Positions 23,480-31,155 of a stretch of DNA of 35,166 bases are shown piece by piece (position 1 is the stretch's first letter; every line of letters begins with the position of its first letter). The position numbers were made by a program, and so were the translations under genes. The stretch lies in NCBI GenBank assembly GCA_018062825.1, contig JAGORL010000005.1, positions 1 to 35,166 on the forward strand, read 5' to 3'. This stretch comes from Patescibacteria group bacterium. Its GTDB lineage: Bacteria > Patescibacteriota > Patescibacteriia > UBA9934. The notes beneath the pieces are model-generated. The model was not told where the DNA came from. It worked only from the letters and a program-made list of their open reading frames with translations, and searched no databases.

Positions 23480-23968
23480 ATGACTATAAAAAGAAAGATT
23501 GGTTTCGTAGCGCTTATAGTCAGTAGTTCTGCAGTTATTTTATTTGCCCTTTGGTACATGTTTGCTTTGCTCGTGACTATAGCGTCGTTCGCGACCTCTT
23601 TTATTCTTATTAATGACTACGGAAATCCTGTTACGATTGACGTTTTGTATTACGGTCGCAATATAACTCGAGGAGAAGAGAGATGCTATTCCTCTTCTGC
23701 TGACAGATGTATGTATACAGTTATGTCCGGCGGTCGTTTGGCACTTTTTAGGACTTCAGAAATCTTCCCGCATTCTTTGATTATTAAAAGTGATGAGGTG
23801 AGTGAGGCTCGATGTTTCAATCAGTCACTGGATAGCGAGGAAGAGAGCGATGTAGATAATCTTAGAAATCTTTTGTTCCTTCGAGGGCTCGATGAACGAG
23901 AGTCCTCTTTATCGCAACACCCTCTTGCAGAGCTTGATGATAATGGTCATCCTTTGTGCGGCAGATAA
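23480..23968 (+). CDS. hypothetical membrane protein (162 aa)
   Basis: Not recognised. A basic start MTIKRK is followed by a long hydrophobic stretch (about 8-44), which could be one long or two short membrane helices. The remainder is polar and probably outside, with four cysteines that could make disulfides (RCYSSS, DRCMY, ARCFNQ, PLCGR). Asp and Glu dominate its later half. It begins 2 bp after alaS and ends 2 bp before the ATP-grasp gene, so it is embedded in an operon. Codon use is less biased than in alaS, suggesting a faster-evolving or newer gene. Confidence 0.65.
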   Translation: MTIKRKIGFVALIVSSSAVILFALWYMFALLVTIASFATSFILINDYGNPVTIDVLYYGRNITRGEERCYSSSADRCMYTVMSGGRLALFRTSEIFPHSLIIKSDEVSEARCFNQSLDSEEESDVDNLRNLLFLRGLDERESSLSQHPLAELDDNGHPLCGR

Positions 23969-23970
23969 TT

Positions 23971-24864
23971 ATGCGTATTGGTATTTTATTATCGTTTGAT
24001 CGCTACCGAGGTTTTGCGGGTGCTGAGCGTATTAAAGAAGAGATTGTTCAAGCTGGGCATGAAGCGGTGGAGCTTGTTGAAGAACAGTTGTCGTTTTCGC
24101 AAGAAGGCGCTACGGTGACCGCTCGTTATCAGGGGACAGAGATCGGGGAGCTTGCTTGTATCATTGCTCGACCAAACTTTGTTGAGGAGCCCACGCTCCA
24201 TGTGTTTGCGTATGAGTTTTTGCGACTTGCGGGTTATGAAGTTTTAAATGGCGGAACGGCTGCGCTCTTTGTGAAGAATAAGCTTATGCAACGCGCTAAG
24301 CTTGTTGAAGAGGGAATTGCGACGCCGCGCTTTGCTACCGCCTTTAGTCCTGAATTGGCGCTTGCGGCTGCTGAGAGGATTGGTTATCCGGTTGTTGCTA
24401 AGCTGTCGTTTGGAGCGATCGGCAAAGGTGTCTTCTTTGCTCGTGACCGGCAGACGCTGAGCCCGATTGTCGATTACTTGGCGATTCGTGATGGCAACCC
24501 GATGATTATTGAGGAGTTCATTGAGGAGGCGACCGAGGGAGATTTACGGGTCTTTGTGGTCGGAGGTGAGGTGATCGCTTCCATGTGGCGTAAAGCCACT
24601 GAAGGGGAGTTGAGAAATAACGCCCATCTTGGGGGAGTGACGTCGGTGGTACGGATTACGGCCGAGGAAAGGGCGCTAGCGCTTGCCTCGACTAAAGCGC
24701 TCGGGCTTGATATCGCTGGGGTTGATATCCTGCGATCGAAAAACGGTCCTCTTATTATGGAGGTGAATGCAAACCCAGGTTTTGAGGCGTTAGAGGCTGT
24801 TTCCGGGGTTAATGTGGCCAAAGCCATTGTTGACTACGCGATCAGTAGATCAACTACTATGTGA
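23971..24864 (+). CDS. RimK/LysX-like ATP-grasp ligase
   Basis: 297 aa from ATG 23971. ATP-grasp enzymes of this type join an amino acid to a carboxylate through an acyl phosphate; RimK adds glutamates to ribosomal protein S6, and LysX acts on LysW. Visible: an N-terminal pre-ATP-grasp domain, the ATP-binding block with YPVVAKLSFGAIGKGV (Lys144 and Gly-rich loop), MIIEEFIEE, DLRVFVVGGEVIASMWRK, NNAHLGG (216-222) and the metal-binding end IMEVNANPGF (262-271). All core residues are present. The position between alaS and infA hints at a translation-related substrate, but that is inference; glutathione-synthetase-like or peptide ligase roles are alternatives. Confidence 0.85.
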   Translation: MRIGILLSFDRYRGFAGAERIKEEIVQAGHEAVELVEEQLSFSQEGATVTARYQGTEIGELACIIARPNFVEEPTLHVFAYEFLRLAGYEVLNGGTAALFVKNKLMQRAKLVEEGIATPRFATAFSPELALAAAERIGYPVVAKLSFGAIGKGVFFARDRQTLSPIVDYLAIRDGNPMIIEEFIEEATEGDLRVFVVGGEVIASMWRKATEGELRNNAHLGGVTSVVRITAEERALALASTKALGLDIAGVDILRSKNGPLIMEVNANPGFEALEAVSGVNVAKAIVDYAISRSTTM

Positions 24865-24890
24865 TATCATTTGGGGAAATTTAGCTAATA

Positions 24891-24908
24891 TTAGATTAAA
24901 GATTAAAG
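24891..24908. repeat. TTAGATTAAAGATTAAAG repeat, related to 12068-12218
   Basis: This 18-base AT-rich stretch matches the core of the palindrome at 12068-12218 and is followed by a further GGTTAAAG and a G-rich run. It lies in the gap before the infA promoter. Confidence 0.5.
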
Positions 24909-24953
24909 TAAAAAGGTTAAAGTTGGGAGAAGATGGGGTGGGGGTGGTGTAGG

Positions 24954-24982
24954 TTGACATAGCATTTTGCCTAAGGTAAGCT
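24954..24982 (+). promoter_or_regulatory. promoter of the infA-ribosomal protein operon
   Basis: A perfect TTGACA (24954-24959), exactly 17 nt, TAAGCT (24977-24982). Transcription from about 24989 leaves a leader of roughly 50 nt before infA, longer than elsewhere in the window. Confidence 0.75.
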
Positions 24983-25040
24983 ATTGTCGCTTAAACCATG
25001 TTCCAGGTTACCTAACATCTCCTGCAAACACCGTAAGGTT

Positions 25041-25256
25041 ATGGCAGAAAAACAATTTTTTGAGATGCGAGGTAAGGTATTGGAGGCGCTACCAGCAGGA
25101 TCTTTCAAGGTTCGGTTGGAAAACGACATGGAAATTCTAGCGTACTTGGCGGGTAAACTCCGTCAAAACCGCATCCGGGTTCTTCCCGGAGACGACGTCA
25201 AGTGTGAGATCTCACCGTATGATCTCACCAAGGCACGAATAACTTTCCGATTTTAA
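25041..25256 (+). CDS. infA: translation initiation factor IF-1
   Basis: Small OB-fold protein that binds the 30S A-site during initiation. 71 aa from ATG at 25041, the usual length: [35 protein letters not shown]-type sequence with [27 protein letters not shown] at the end, all family hallmarks (GD..V..E.SPYDL). An upstream TTG at 24984 would add a basic 19-residue head and is unlikely. It is the first gene of the ribosomal operon, with the order infA-rpmJ-rpsM-rpsK-rpsD-rpoA typical of bacteria. A 158-nt structured gap follows before rpmJ. Confidence 0.97.
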   Translation: MAEKQFFEMRGKVLEALPAGSFKVRLENDMEILAYLAGKLRQNRIRVLPGDDVKCEISPYDLTKARITFRF

Positions 25257-25282
25257 TCGCGAAAGGCATCTCGTTCCTCTTT

Positions 25283-25390
25283 GCAAAATCATTCCAGAGT
25301 TCAGGGATGATTTTGCGTATTAAGTCGCATTTGCGGACGTGAAGGAATTTTCAAGGTCTAGTGCCTTTAACCTTCCTCAGCGTCTCGCAA
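25283..25390 (+). promoter_or_regulatory. structured RNA leader between infA and rpmJ, possible ribosomal-protein attenuator
   Basis: Two hairpins fill the 158-nt gap. The first is GCAAAATCAT (25283-25292)/ATGATTTTGC (25307-25316), extended to 13 bp, loop of 8, without a T-run. The second spans 25331-25390: TTGCG/CGCAA, GACG/CGTC, TGA/TCA, GGAA/TTCC, then AAGG/CCTT across an internal loop, about 20 pairs with three bulges. No gene fits here. The position before rpmJ-rpsM-rpsK-rpsD parallels the alpha-operon leader regulated by S4 in E. coli; an equivalent role is inference. Confidence 0.55.
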
Positions 25391-25414
25391 ATCATCATCA
25401 AGATTCACAAGAGT

Positions 25415-25528
25415 ATGAAAGTCCGCTCTTCAGTTAAGAAGATCTGTCGCGACTGTCGTGTCGTTCGACGCGAAGGTCGTGTGTGTGTGGTGTGTAAGAT
25501 TCCAAAGCATAAACAGCGACAAGGCTAA
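25415..25528 (+). CDS. rpmJ: 50S ribosomal protein L36
   Basis: 37-aa protein ([17 protein letters not shown]...), part of the large subunit. It is the zinc-ribbon form with Cys11, Cys14, Cys27 and His32 (C-x2-C-x12-C-x4-H), ending [10 protein letters not shown] as usual. Length and sequence are canonical. It begins 24 nt after the structured leader and is followed after 6 bp by rpsM. Confidence 0.97.
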   Translation: MKVRSSVKKICRDCRVVRREGRVCVVCKIPKHKQRQG

Positions 25529-25534
25529 TTGCGT

Positions 25535-25921
25535 ATGGCACGTATTGCTGGAGTATCCCTCCCAAGTCAAAAGCGCATCATTAATGCGCTTGAGTACATC
25601 TACGGCATTGGTCCAAAGCGAGCGAAAGAAGTTCTTGAGCGCGCTAAGGTCAGTGAAGAGATCCGCGTAAAGGATCTTACTCCTGATCAGGAAAATGCTA
25701 TCCGCTTAATCGTGGAGAAAGAGTACCGCGTAGAAGGTGAGTTGCGCCGCGAAATTCTTTCGCACATCAAGCGTTTGAAAGATATCGGCTCTTACCGTGG
25801 TTCACGCCACATGCGTAAGTTGCCAGCTCGCGGTCAGCGCACGAAGTCCAATTCTCGCACCGTCCGCGGCAATGTCCGTAAGACTGCAGGAAGTGGTCGC
25901 CGCATGCTCACGAAGACCTAG
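25535..25921 (+). CDS. rpsM: 30S ribosomal protein S13
   Basis: 128 aa, head of the 30S subunit, contacting tRNA and the 50S. Family marks: [26 protein letters not shown] at the start (split here only in description), a GPKRAKEVL helix, [25 protein letters not shown] in the rRNA-binding part, and a basic C-terminus ([12 protein letters not shown]). I use ATG 25535, two codons after another in-frame start, because S13 begins MARIAG. Normal position after rpmJ. Confidence 0.98.
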   Translation: MARIAGVSLPSQKRIINALEYIYGIGPKRAKEVLERAKVSEEIRVKDLTPDQENAIRLIVEKEYRVEGELRREILSHIKRLKDIGSYRGSRHMRKLPARGQRTKSNSRTVRGNVRKTAGSGRRMLTKT

Positions 25922-25936
25922 TTGTAAATGATCGTT

Positions 25937-26425
25937 ATGAACGAAGAAGAAAAGATTATCGCTCCAGAAGCTCCAGTAGCTGAAGCCCCTACCGCTGAGG
26001 AAGGTGCAAAGGCTGCTAAGGCTGCAGCGAAGAAGGATCGTGTGATCACGGCAAAGGGTAAGAAGCGTACGCTTCGCCAGGTGCCGCAGGGTCGCGCTTA
26101 CATCCACGCAAGTTTTAACAACACGATCATTTCGCTGACGGATCCAAATGGCAACATCGTTGCTTGGGCAAGCGCAGGTAACTGTGGCTTCCGTGGTCCT
26201 AAGAAGGCTACGCCTTACGCTGCGAGTGTGATTGTGAAGAAGGTTGCCGAGAAGGCAGCTGTGATCGGCCTTAAAGATCTCCACGTTTTGGTAACGGGAA
26301 TCGGTAACGGTCGTGATGGCGCACTTCGTGCACTAAACGGTTCCGGTTTCAACATTCTCTCCATTAAGGACACCACGCCTGTCGCGCACAACGGTTGCCG
26401 ACCACGTCGTGCACGTCGCGTGTAA
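25937..26425 (+). CDS. rpsK: 30S ribosomal protein S11 with acidic/alanine-rich N-terminal extension
   Basis: 162 aa from ATG 25937 (another ATG at 25928 adds three residues). The conserved S11 body starts near RQVPQGRAYIHASFNNTI and ends NGCRPRRARRV, with the platform residues typical of the family. E. coli S11 has 129 aa; here about 33 extra residues (MNEEEKIIAPEAPVAEAPTA and an Ala/Lys run) precede it and look disordered. The extension could reach out of the platform; no function is claimed. It follows rpsM by 15 bp. Confidence 0.96.
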   Translation: MNEEEKIIAPEAPVAEAPTAEEGAKAAKAAAKKDRVITAKGKKRTLRQVPQGRAYIHASFNNTIISLTDPNGNIVAWASAGNCGFRGPKKATPYAASVIVKKVAEKAAVIGLKDLHVLVTGIGNGRDGALRALNGSGFNILSIKDTTPVAHNGCRPRRARRV

Positions 26426-26434
26426 ACCATACCT

Positions 26435-27058
26435 ATGGGAAAGACATTAATCCCTCGTGGAAAAATGAGCCGTCGCGAAGGCGTTCCGCTCTCTACGAGT
26501 TCCAGCATCCTCAAAGTGATGCAAAAGCGTCCATACGCTCCAGGTGCGCACGGTTCTCCGAACGCACGCCCTCCAAAGATGTCAGGCTACGGCACTCAGC
26601 TTCGCGAGAAGCAGAAGGCCAAGCGCTTGTACGGAATGTTGGAGAAGCAGTTCCGCAACTACTTTAACAAGGCAGTGAACATGGATGGCAACACCGGAGA
26701 ACATCTCTGTCGCCTTCTTGAAACCCGCCTTGATAACGTTGTTTTCCGTCTCGGTTTTGCCAAGACCCGTCCACAGGGACGTCAAATGGTTAGCCACGCC
26801 ATGTTTATGGTGAACGGTCAGCGCGTGAACATTGCGTCATACCAGGTTCGTGTCGGTGATATCATTGAGGTACGTCAGGGCAAGCAGGCAAAAAAGGTGT
26901 TTGCAGACTTGGCTGAGCGTCAGAAGACGCAGTCAGTTCCAGGTTGGCTTCACCGGGAGGATCTCATGAAGGGTAAAGTGGTCAGTATTCCTACCGGGGA
27001 AGATCTCAAAGAAGCGTTCGATCCGACGCTCATCGTCGAGTTCTATTCCATGCGCTAA
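26435..27058 (+). CDS. rpsD: 30S ribosomal protein S4
   Basis: 207 aa. Primary 16S rRNA binder that nucleates 30S assembly and, in E. coli, represses its own operon by binding the leader. The N-terminal part carries PYAPGAHGSPNARPPKMSGYGTQLREKQKAK-type sequence without the zinc cysteines, so it is the zinc-free form; the S4 RNA-binding domain follows (LCRLLETRLDNVVFRLGFAKT, SHAMFMVNGQRVNIASY). It ends FDPTLIVEFYSMR. It starts 9 bp after rpsK. It may be the ligand of the leader at 25283-25390. Confidence 0.97.
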   Translation: MGKTLIPRGKMSRREGVPLSTSSSILKVMQKRPYAPGAHGSPNARPPKMSGYGTQLREKQKAKRLYGMLEKQFRNYFNKAVNMDGNTGEHLCRLLETRLDNVVFRLGFAKTRPQGRQMVSHAMFMVNGQRVNIASYQVRVGDIIEVRQGKQAKKVFADLAERQKTQSVPGWLHREDLMKGKVVSIPTGEDLKEAFDPTLIVEFYSMR

Positions 27059-27085
27059 GCGCTTTAGGCTTACGCTAATACGACT

Positions 27086-27835
27086 ATGGAGACCATCTTC
27101 CTACCTTCAAAGATGTACTTTGCCCCAGGGACCAATGAACATGAGGCTATCCTCAGCATTGAACCTCTGCACCACGGCTACGGTACAACGGTTGGTAACG
27201 CGCTTCGTCGCGTGCTTCTCTCTTCACTTCCTGGCGCTGCAGTAACTGCCGTCAAGATCAAGGGAGTACAGCACGAGTTCTCTGCCATGAATGGCGTGAA
27301 AGAAGACGTTTTGGACATTGTGCTCAACCTTAAAAAGTTGCGCATGAAGGTTCACTCTGATGAACCAGTTATTCTCAAGCTTTCTGCAAAGAAGGTTGGT
27401 CCAGTAACTGCAGCTCAGATTGAGAAGAATGCTGATGTCGAGATCTCTAATACCGATCTTGTTATCGCAACGATCACGGCTGATAGCGCACCATTTGAAA
27501 TGGAAATTACCGTTTCTCGTGGTCGTGGGTACATGCCAACTGAAGAGCGCGAGGGTGCGACTGGTGAAATTGGCTTGATCGCCATTGATGCCATGTTCAG
27601 CCCAGTGCGCAACGTCGGATTGCAGGTAGAAAATACCCGCGTCGGCGACATCACCAACTACGATAAACTCATCATGACCATCTCGACCGACGGCACCGTC
27701 ACGCCGCAGGAGGCAGTCGAGCAGGCCACCAAGATTCTCTTGAACCACTTTACGTGGATCCAAGGCCAGCTCAACCACGCATCATTGACGGAGCAAATTG
27801 CTCGCGCGGCTGAGGAAGGTCCAAAGAACGAGTAA
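27086..27835 (+). CDS. rpoA: RNA polymerase alpha subunit lacking the C-terminal domain
   Basis: Scaffold for polymerase assembly. 249 aa versus 329 in E. coli. The alpha N-terminal domain is complete: EPLHHGYGTTVGNALRRVLLSSLPG (dimer interface and assembly motif), VKEDVLDIVLNLKKL, and the closing helix with TPQEAVEQATKILLNHF. The chain stops right after (EEGPKNE), and rplQ begins 3 bp later, so there is no room for a frameshifted C-terminal domain. The alpha-CTD normally binds UP elements and activators; without it promoter choice should rest on the -35/-10 boxes. Confidence 0.96.
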   Translation: METIFLPSKMYFAPGTNEHEAILSIEPLHHGYGTTVGNALRRVLLSSLPGAAVTAVKIKGVQHEFSAMNGVKEDVLDIVLNLKKLRMKVHSDEPVILKLSAKKVGPVTAAQIEKNADVEISNTDLVIATITADSAPFEMEITVSRGRGYMPTEEREGATGEIGLIAIDAMFSPVRNVGLQVENTRVGDITNYDKLIMTISTDGTVTPQEAVEQATKILLNHFTWIQGQLNHASLTEQIARAAEEGPKNE

Positions 27836-27838
27836 GGT

Positions 27839-28189
27839 ATGCGTCACCGTAATAAAACAAAAACGCTCGGCCGCAAGCCGCATGCACGTAAGGCGCTTAT
27901 CCGCGATCTTACAACTGCTGCTGTGACCTATGAGCGCATTGAAACAACTCTTGGCCGCGCTAAAGTAGCTCGTCCAATGATCGAAAAGATGATTACGCTT
28001 TCAAAGCGTAACAATCTTCATGCACGTCGCCAGCTGTTGGGTTATTTCACCACGGAGCAGCCAGTAAACAAGCTCCTTGAGGTACTTGGTCCTCGCTATA
28101 TGGAGCGCCAGGGCGGTTACACCCGCATGACCAAGCTCGGTACCCGCCAGGGCGACCATGCGGAGACTGTGCTTATTGAACTTGTCTAA
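27839..28189 (+). CDS. rplQ: 50S ribosomal protein L17
   Basis: 116 aa, in the polypeptide exit region of the 50S. It starts MRHRNKTKTLGRKPHARKALI and carries IETTLGRAKVARPMIEKMITLSK and GGYTRMTKLGTRQGDHAETVLIEL, the standard L17 segments, although the usual early GR.S.HR block is slightly altered. Follows rpoA by 3 bp, as in most bacteria. No anomaly in length. Confidence 0.97.
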   Translation: MRHRNKTKTLGRKPHARKALIRDLTTAAVTYERIETTLGRAKVARPMIEKMITLSKRNNLHARRQLLGYFTTEQPVNKLLEVLGPRYMERQGGYTRMTKLGTRQGDHAETVLIELV

Positions 28190-28190
28190 T

Positions 28191-28547
28191 ATGGCAACCA
28201 TCGAACGAAAAACCTATACGGTTGATGCGACCGACAAAATTCTCGGCCGCCTCGCTACCGATATTGCCATGCACCTCATGGGCAAGACCAACGTAAACTT
28301 CCAGCCTCACATTGATGCCGGTGATCATGTCATCGTTAGCAACGTAGCGGGTATGAAGGTTACTGGTGCTAAGTACGAGGATAAGTTGTACCACCACCAC
28401 ACTGGTCACCCAGGTGGACTTCGCACGAAGACCATGCGTCAGATGTGGGAGAAGAATCCAGGCGACGTTTTGTTCGCTGCCGTATCTCGCATGCTTCCTA
28501 AGAACAAGCACCGCAAGCCACGTCTTTTGCGCTTGAAGATCTCCTAA
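28191..28547 (+). CDS. rplM: 50S ribosomal protein L13
   Basis: 118 aa, shorter than E. coli L13 (142), the missing part being at both ends. Conserved: YTVDATDKILGRLATDIAMHL, DAGDHVIVSNVAGMKVTGAK, YHHHTGHPGGLRTKT, and the GMLPKNKHRK-like RMLPKNKHRKPRL near the end. Starts 1 bp after rplQ, at the ATG following the TAA; an earlier in-frame start would lie inside rplQ. It pairs with rpsI as in almost all bacteria. Confidence 0.97.
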   Translation: MATIERKTYTVDATDKILGRLATDIAMHLMGKTNVNFQPHIDAGDHVIVSNVAGMKVTGAKYEDKLYHHHTGHPGGLRTKTMRQMWEKNPGDVLFAAVSRMLPKNKHRKPRLLRLKIS

Positions 28548-28549
28548 GT

Positions 28550-28945
28550 ATGGCCGAAAAATATTTCCAAGCACTTGGTCGCCGCAAGACCGCGATTGCG
28601 CAAGCACGCGTTATTCCAGGCGGTTCCGGTGTCATCACGGTTAACGGTAAGCCTTTCGAGGCCTACTTCACCACCCTTGAACTCCAGCGTATGGTAACGC
28701 GTCCTCTCTCTGAAGCTGGAAAGCTCGAGAGCATGACCGTTTCTCTTCGCACGGAGGGAGGTGGCATGATCGGTCAGGCTGATGCCTCCCGTCTTGCTAT
28801 CGCTCGTGCGCTTGTCATGATTGACGAAGCGTTCAAGCCAGCCCTCAAGGCCGCTCACATGCTTACTCGCGATCCTCGCAAGAAGGAGCGCAAGAAGCCA
28901 GGTAAGCACGGTGCACGTCGCTCACCACAGTGGCGTAAGCGTTAA
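28550..28945 (+). CDS. rpsI: 30S ribosomal protein S9
   Basis: 131 aa. The C-terminal tail reaches the P-site tRNA. Family marks: YFQALGRRKTAIAQARVIPG, GGGMIGQADASRLAIARAL, and the basic end LTRDPRKKERKKPGKHGARRSPQWRKR-like tail (shown here in parts: RDPRKKERKKPG, then HGARRSPQWRKR). The usual terminal SKR is replaced by RKR, still ending in Lys-Arg as needed for tRNA contact. Last gene of the ribosomal operon, closed by a terminator. Confidence 0.97.
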   Translation: MAEKYFQALGRRKTAIAQARVIPGGSGVITVNGKPFEAYFTTLELQRMVTRPLSEAGKLESMTVSLRTEGGGMIGQADASRLAIARALVMIDEAFKPALKAAHMLTRDPRKKERKKPGKHGARRSPQWRKR

Positions 28946-28947
28946 TC

Positions 28948-28990
28948 AAAACAAAAAAATCTCTGCCGTTTGGTGGAGGTTTTTTGTTTT
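28948..28990 (+). terminator. terminator of the ribosomal protein operon
   Basis: AAAACAAAAAA...CTC.GCC (28948-28967) pairs with GGTGGAG...TTTTTTGTTTT (28972-28990), loop of four. The A-rich left arm would also let it work from the other strand. Confidence 0.8.
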
Positions 28991-29028
28991 AAACAGGAAG
29001 TCAGAATAGTTAACTTATGACTTATACA

Positions 29029-29057
29029 TTACCAGTTATATGGGTGTTTGATACTAT
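29029..29057 (+). promoter_or_regulatory. promoter of the AT-rich gene trio
   Basis: TTACCA (29029-29034), exactly 17 nt, TACTAT (29052-29057), 13 nt before ATG 29071. This position argues for the later start of the first gene. Confidence 0.5.
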
Positions 29058-29070
29058 ATGTTTAACCACT

Positions 29071-29319
29071 ATGAGATATGTCATTGACGAATTACTTGGT
29101 TTTATGTCGAGTCATCAAGCTTTTGCTGTAAGGCAGCTTTTAAAAGAATTTCCTGAGTTAAAACGGGTAATGGAACAGCGTATTCAGAAGAAGATTGATG
29201 CAATAAGGATGCGAGACGCTGCAGGACTCGTAGAAATCGCTAACAACGAACAGGTTTTAGTGCAGGATTTTATTGATGAAGTAGGGGTTATTCAGGTTAA
29301 AAATAGACTTGATATATGA
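29071..29319 (+). CDS. hypothetical helical protein (82 aa)
   Basis: Not recognised. From ATG 29071 the 82-residue product looks all-helical and charged (RQLLKEFPELKRVMEQRIQKKIDAIRMRD), without membrane segment or cysteine. An upstream ATG at 29017 would add a hydrophobic 18-residue head (TYTLPVIWVFDTICL), but a promoter lies between the two starts, so I use the later one. The stop overlaps the next gene (ATGA), showing translational coupling with the peptidase candidate. It could be a cytosolic partner or inhibitor of that protein; this is only a guess from coupling. Confidence 0.6.
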   Translation: MRYVIDELLGFMSSHQAFAVRQLLKEFPELKRVMEQRIQKKIDAIRMRDAAGLVEIANNEQVLVQDFIDEVGVIQVKNRLDI

Positions 29320-30806
29320 ATCGTTCTGCAGAAAGTTTTTTTGACCATGATTCTATTAATAAAATTAAGGATTCTTTGAAGCCTCCTTTTACCGAGAAGC
29401 GGGAATTCGCATTTGAAATAGATACAGTTGTTGATGACCTTTTTGAAAAAGAGTGCGCTCAGCGTGATCGAGCGCATGATGTACTTGCTGAACTTGCTCG
29501 TGAACTAAAACGATCCGGTCGCGATATTCCTAGATCTCTTAAGGTGAGTTTGTTTTCAATCATGTTGTTATCTGCAGAGACTGCTATGGCTCAGTCGCAG
29601 GCAGCGAATACTGTCGAGACTTCACATGAGGGTTATACTCAAGGTCCTGAGTTGCCACCGGAAACCAAGGAGGTTATTAAGGAACTTCATGAGCAGGATG
29701 CACAATTATCAGTTTCAACAAGCAAGGGTGAAGTTCCTATAAATTTAGACCAATTGAGTTATCAATTGGTTTTTCCTGATCAGCTGTCTAGAATTTTAGT
29801 TACACGTCACGTGATGAGTGATGATATTGTAGATACAGACTTGTCAGTAGTTGGGTCCGAGAAGGGTTGGGAGTTAAGAAGAGATATAGATTATGACAAT
29901 AATAATGAAATCTTGATTGCCAATTTGAGCTTTCTTGATAAACACGGCAATGCAATCTTCATAAATAGACAAATGAATCCAAGCGGCTCGTCTTATGAAG
30001 AAAAGATTTCTTATTTTCCGCAGCTTTTCCGTGAAGCCGAAAGTTCTGACCCGTTAGGCGTTAAGTTTGATGTCTCGACGGTTGCCAATATTCCTGATGT
30101 CAGTGATTTGGTTGCGCACCCTACGTATGCATTAGTTGGCCGTTCTGCAGATGTCCCAATTTACAACACCAGTAAATTATCTGATCAGGAATTAGTTCAT
30201 ATAGTCAGCGATTATTCCTCAAGTTTTAATAAAGGTATTCAGGAATCTAGCGCACTCTTTGGCCTTGAGGCAGATTTTTTAAAGCACATCAGTATTGCCA
30301 GTGAAGGTCGTAGAAATGCCCATGCTTGGCAAGATACTGTCATCATTAGTGCTGAGAATTTTTTACCTAAAATTGATAATAGTGACATCGGTCAAAATGA
30401 GCCCTCGAGTTTGGATAATATTGAAGACATAGTGAAGCATGAGATCCTTCATATTATTGATGCAAAATTTGGCATTTCAAGCTCATCTGCCATGCAGAAA
30501 GTTTTTTTATCTTCCCCTCATGACACGCTTCATGCATTGAGTGAAGAGGCTTTCAATGCTGAGCCGTCTATTTATGGAGGTCATGCCGGAGATAGCGCTA
30601 CTGAGTTGTTCGCGTCAGTGGTCAATGGATTGGATGATGAGCGATGGGAGCAGCAAGTTCTCGCACTTCAACCTCATCAACGAGACGCTTATTTTTTGAC
30701 CATTTTTGCATTAAAGAAGACACTTGATGCGAACAAAGATATTCATATTGAATCTCCAATTAGGGCTTTATTAGAAAAGCGTTGTGAGTACGTCTCGAAG
30801 ATATAG
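29316..30806 (+). CDS. predicted zinc metallopeptidase with HExxH, exported after a 70-residue head
   Basis: 496 aa. The motif VKHEILHIIDAKFG puts HExxH at 375-379, and a downstream acidic site GDSATELFAS with Glu430 fits the third zinc ligand of gluzincins such as the anthrax lethal-factor-like (ATLF) group. The topology is strange: residues 1-70 are charged and helical, then RSLKVSLFSIMLLSAETAMAQ (74-93, shown as one stretch of about 20) looks like a signal peptide with an AMA cleavage site, and all the rest should be outside. One sampled 60-base line is 27% GC and another 45%, below the neighbours. Middle residues about 140-240 look like a beta-rich domain. Substrate unknown. Confidence 0.65.
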   Translation: MNRSAESFFDHDSINKIKDSLKPPFTEKREFAFEIDTVVDDLFEKECAQRDRAHDVLAELARELKRSGRDIPRSLKVSLFSIMLLSAETAMAQSQAANTVETSHEGYTQGPELPPETKEVIKELHEQDAQLSVSTSKGEVPINLDQLSYQLVFPDQLSRILVTRHVMSDDIVDTDLSVVGSEKGWELRRDIDYDNNNEILIANLSFLDKHGNAIFINRQMNPSGSSYEEKISYFPQLFREAESSDPLGVKFDVSTVANIPDVSDLVAHPTYALVGRSADVPIYNTSKLSDQELVHIVSDYSSSFNKGIQESSALFGLEADFLKHISIASEGRRNAHAWQDTVIISAENFLPKIDNSDIGQNEPSSLDNIEDIVKHEILHIIDAKFGISSSSAMQKVFLSSPHDTLHALSEEAFNAEPSIYGGHAGDSATELFASVVNGLDDERWEQQVLALQPHQRDAYFLTIFALKKTLDANKDIHIESPIRALLEKRCEYVSKI

Positions 30807-30816
30807 CTTTATTAGT

Positions 30817-31155
30817 ATGTTTATTTCGAAACGATTGTTTGCTGGATCGCTTTTGATCATTGCTCCTTGGCTTTTGTTGCTATCGTCCATTATTGGGTAT
30901 GCAATTGCGAGCTTTGTTATTTCGGCGGTTGTTGGTGCGCAGTCCTGTATGGAGGTGTATTACGTGCCAGAGCAGAATATTCAGATTGAGTGTGGGGGCG
31001 GTGATGTTGCCATGATGATCGGTAGTCTCATTCGCATTGCGTTAGGAGCGTTTGGAATTGTGGGTGTAGTAGGCATTTTAGTTGGTAATCCGTTCGGGCT
31101 TTACTTGTTATTTACTGCCATGACTACAGATCAGAAAAAGGGCAGTAAAAAGTAG
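30817..31155 (+). CDS. small hypothetical membrane protein (112 aa)
   Basis: Not recognised. From ATG 30817 (a GTG at 30784 would add 11 residues and overlap the peptidase gene) there are two membrane stretches: about 9-38 (SLLIIAPWLLLLSSIIGYAI and onward) and about 66-100 (MMIGSLIRIALGAFGIVGVV). A short outer loop between them has two cysteines (SCMEVYY, IECGGG) that may pair. The C-terminus is basic (TDQKKGSKK) and cytosolic. It probably belongs with the upstream peptidase operon. Confidence 0.6.
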   Translation: MFISKRLFAGSLLIIAPWLLLLSSIIGYAIASFVISAVVGAQSCMEVYYVPEQNIQIECGGGDVAMMIGSLIRIALGAFGIVGVVGILVGNPFGLYLLFTAMTTDQKKGSKK

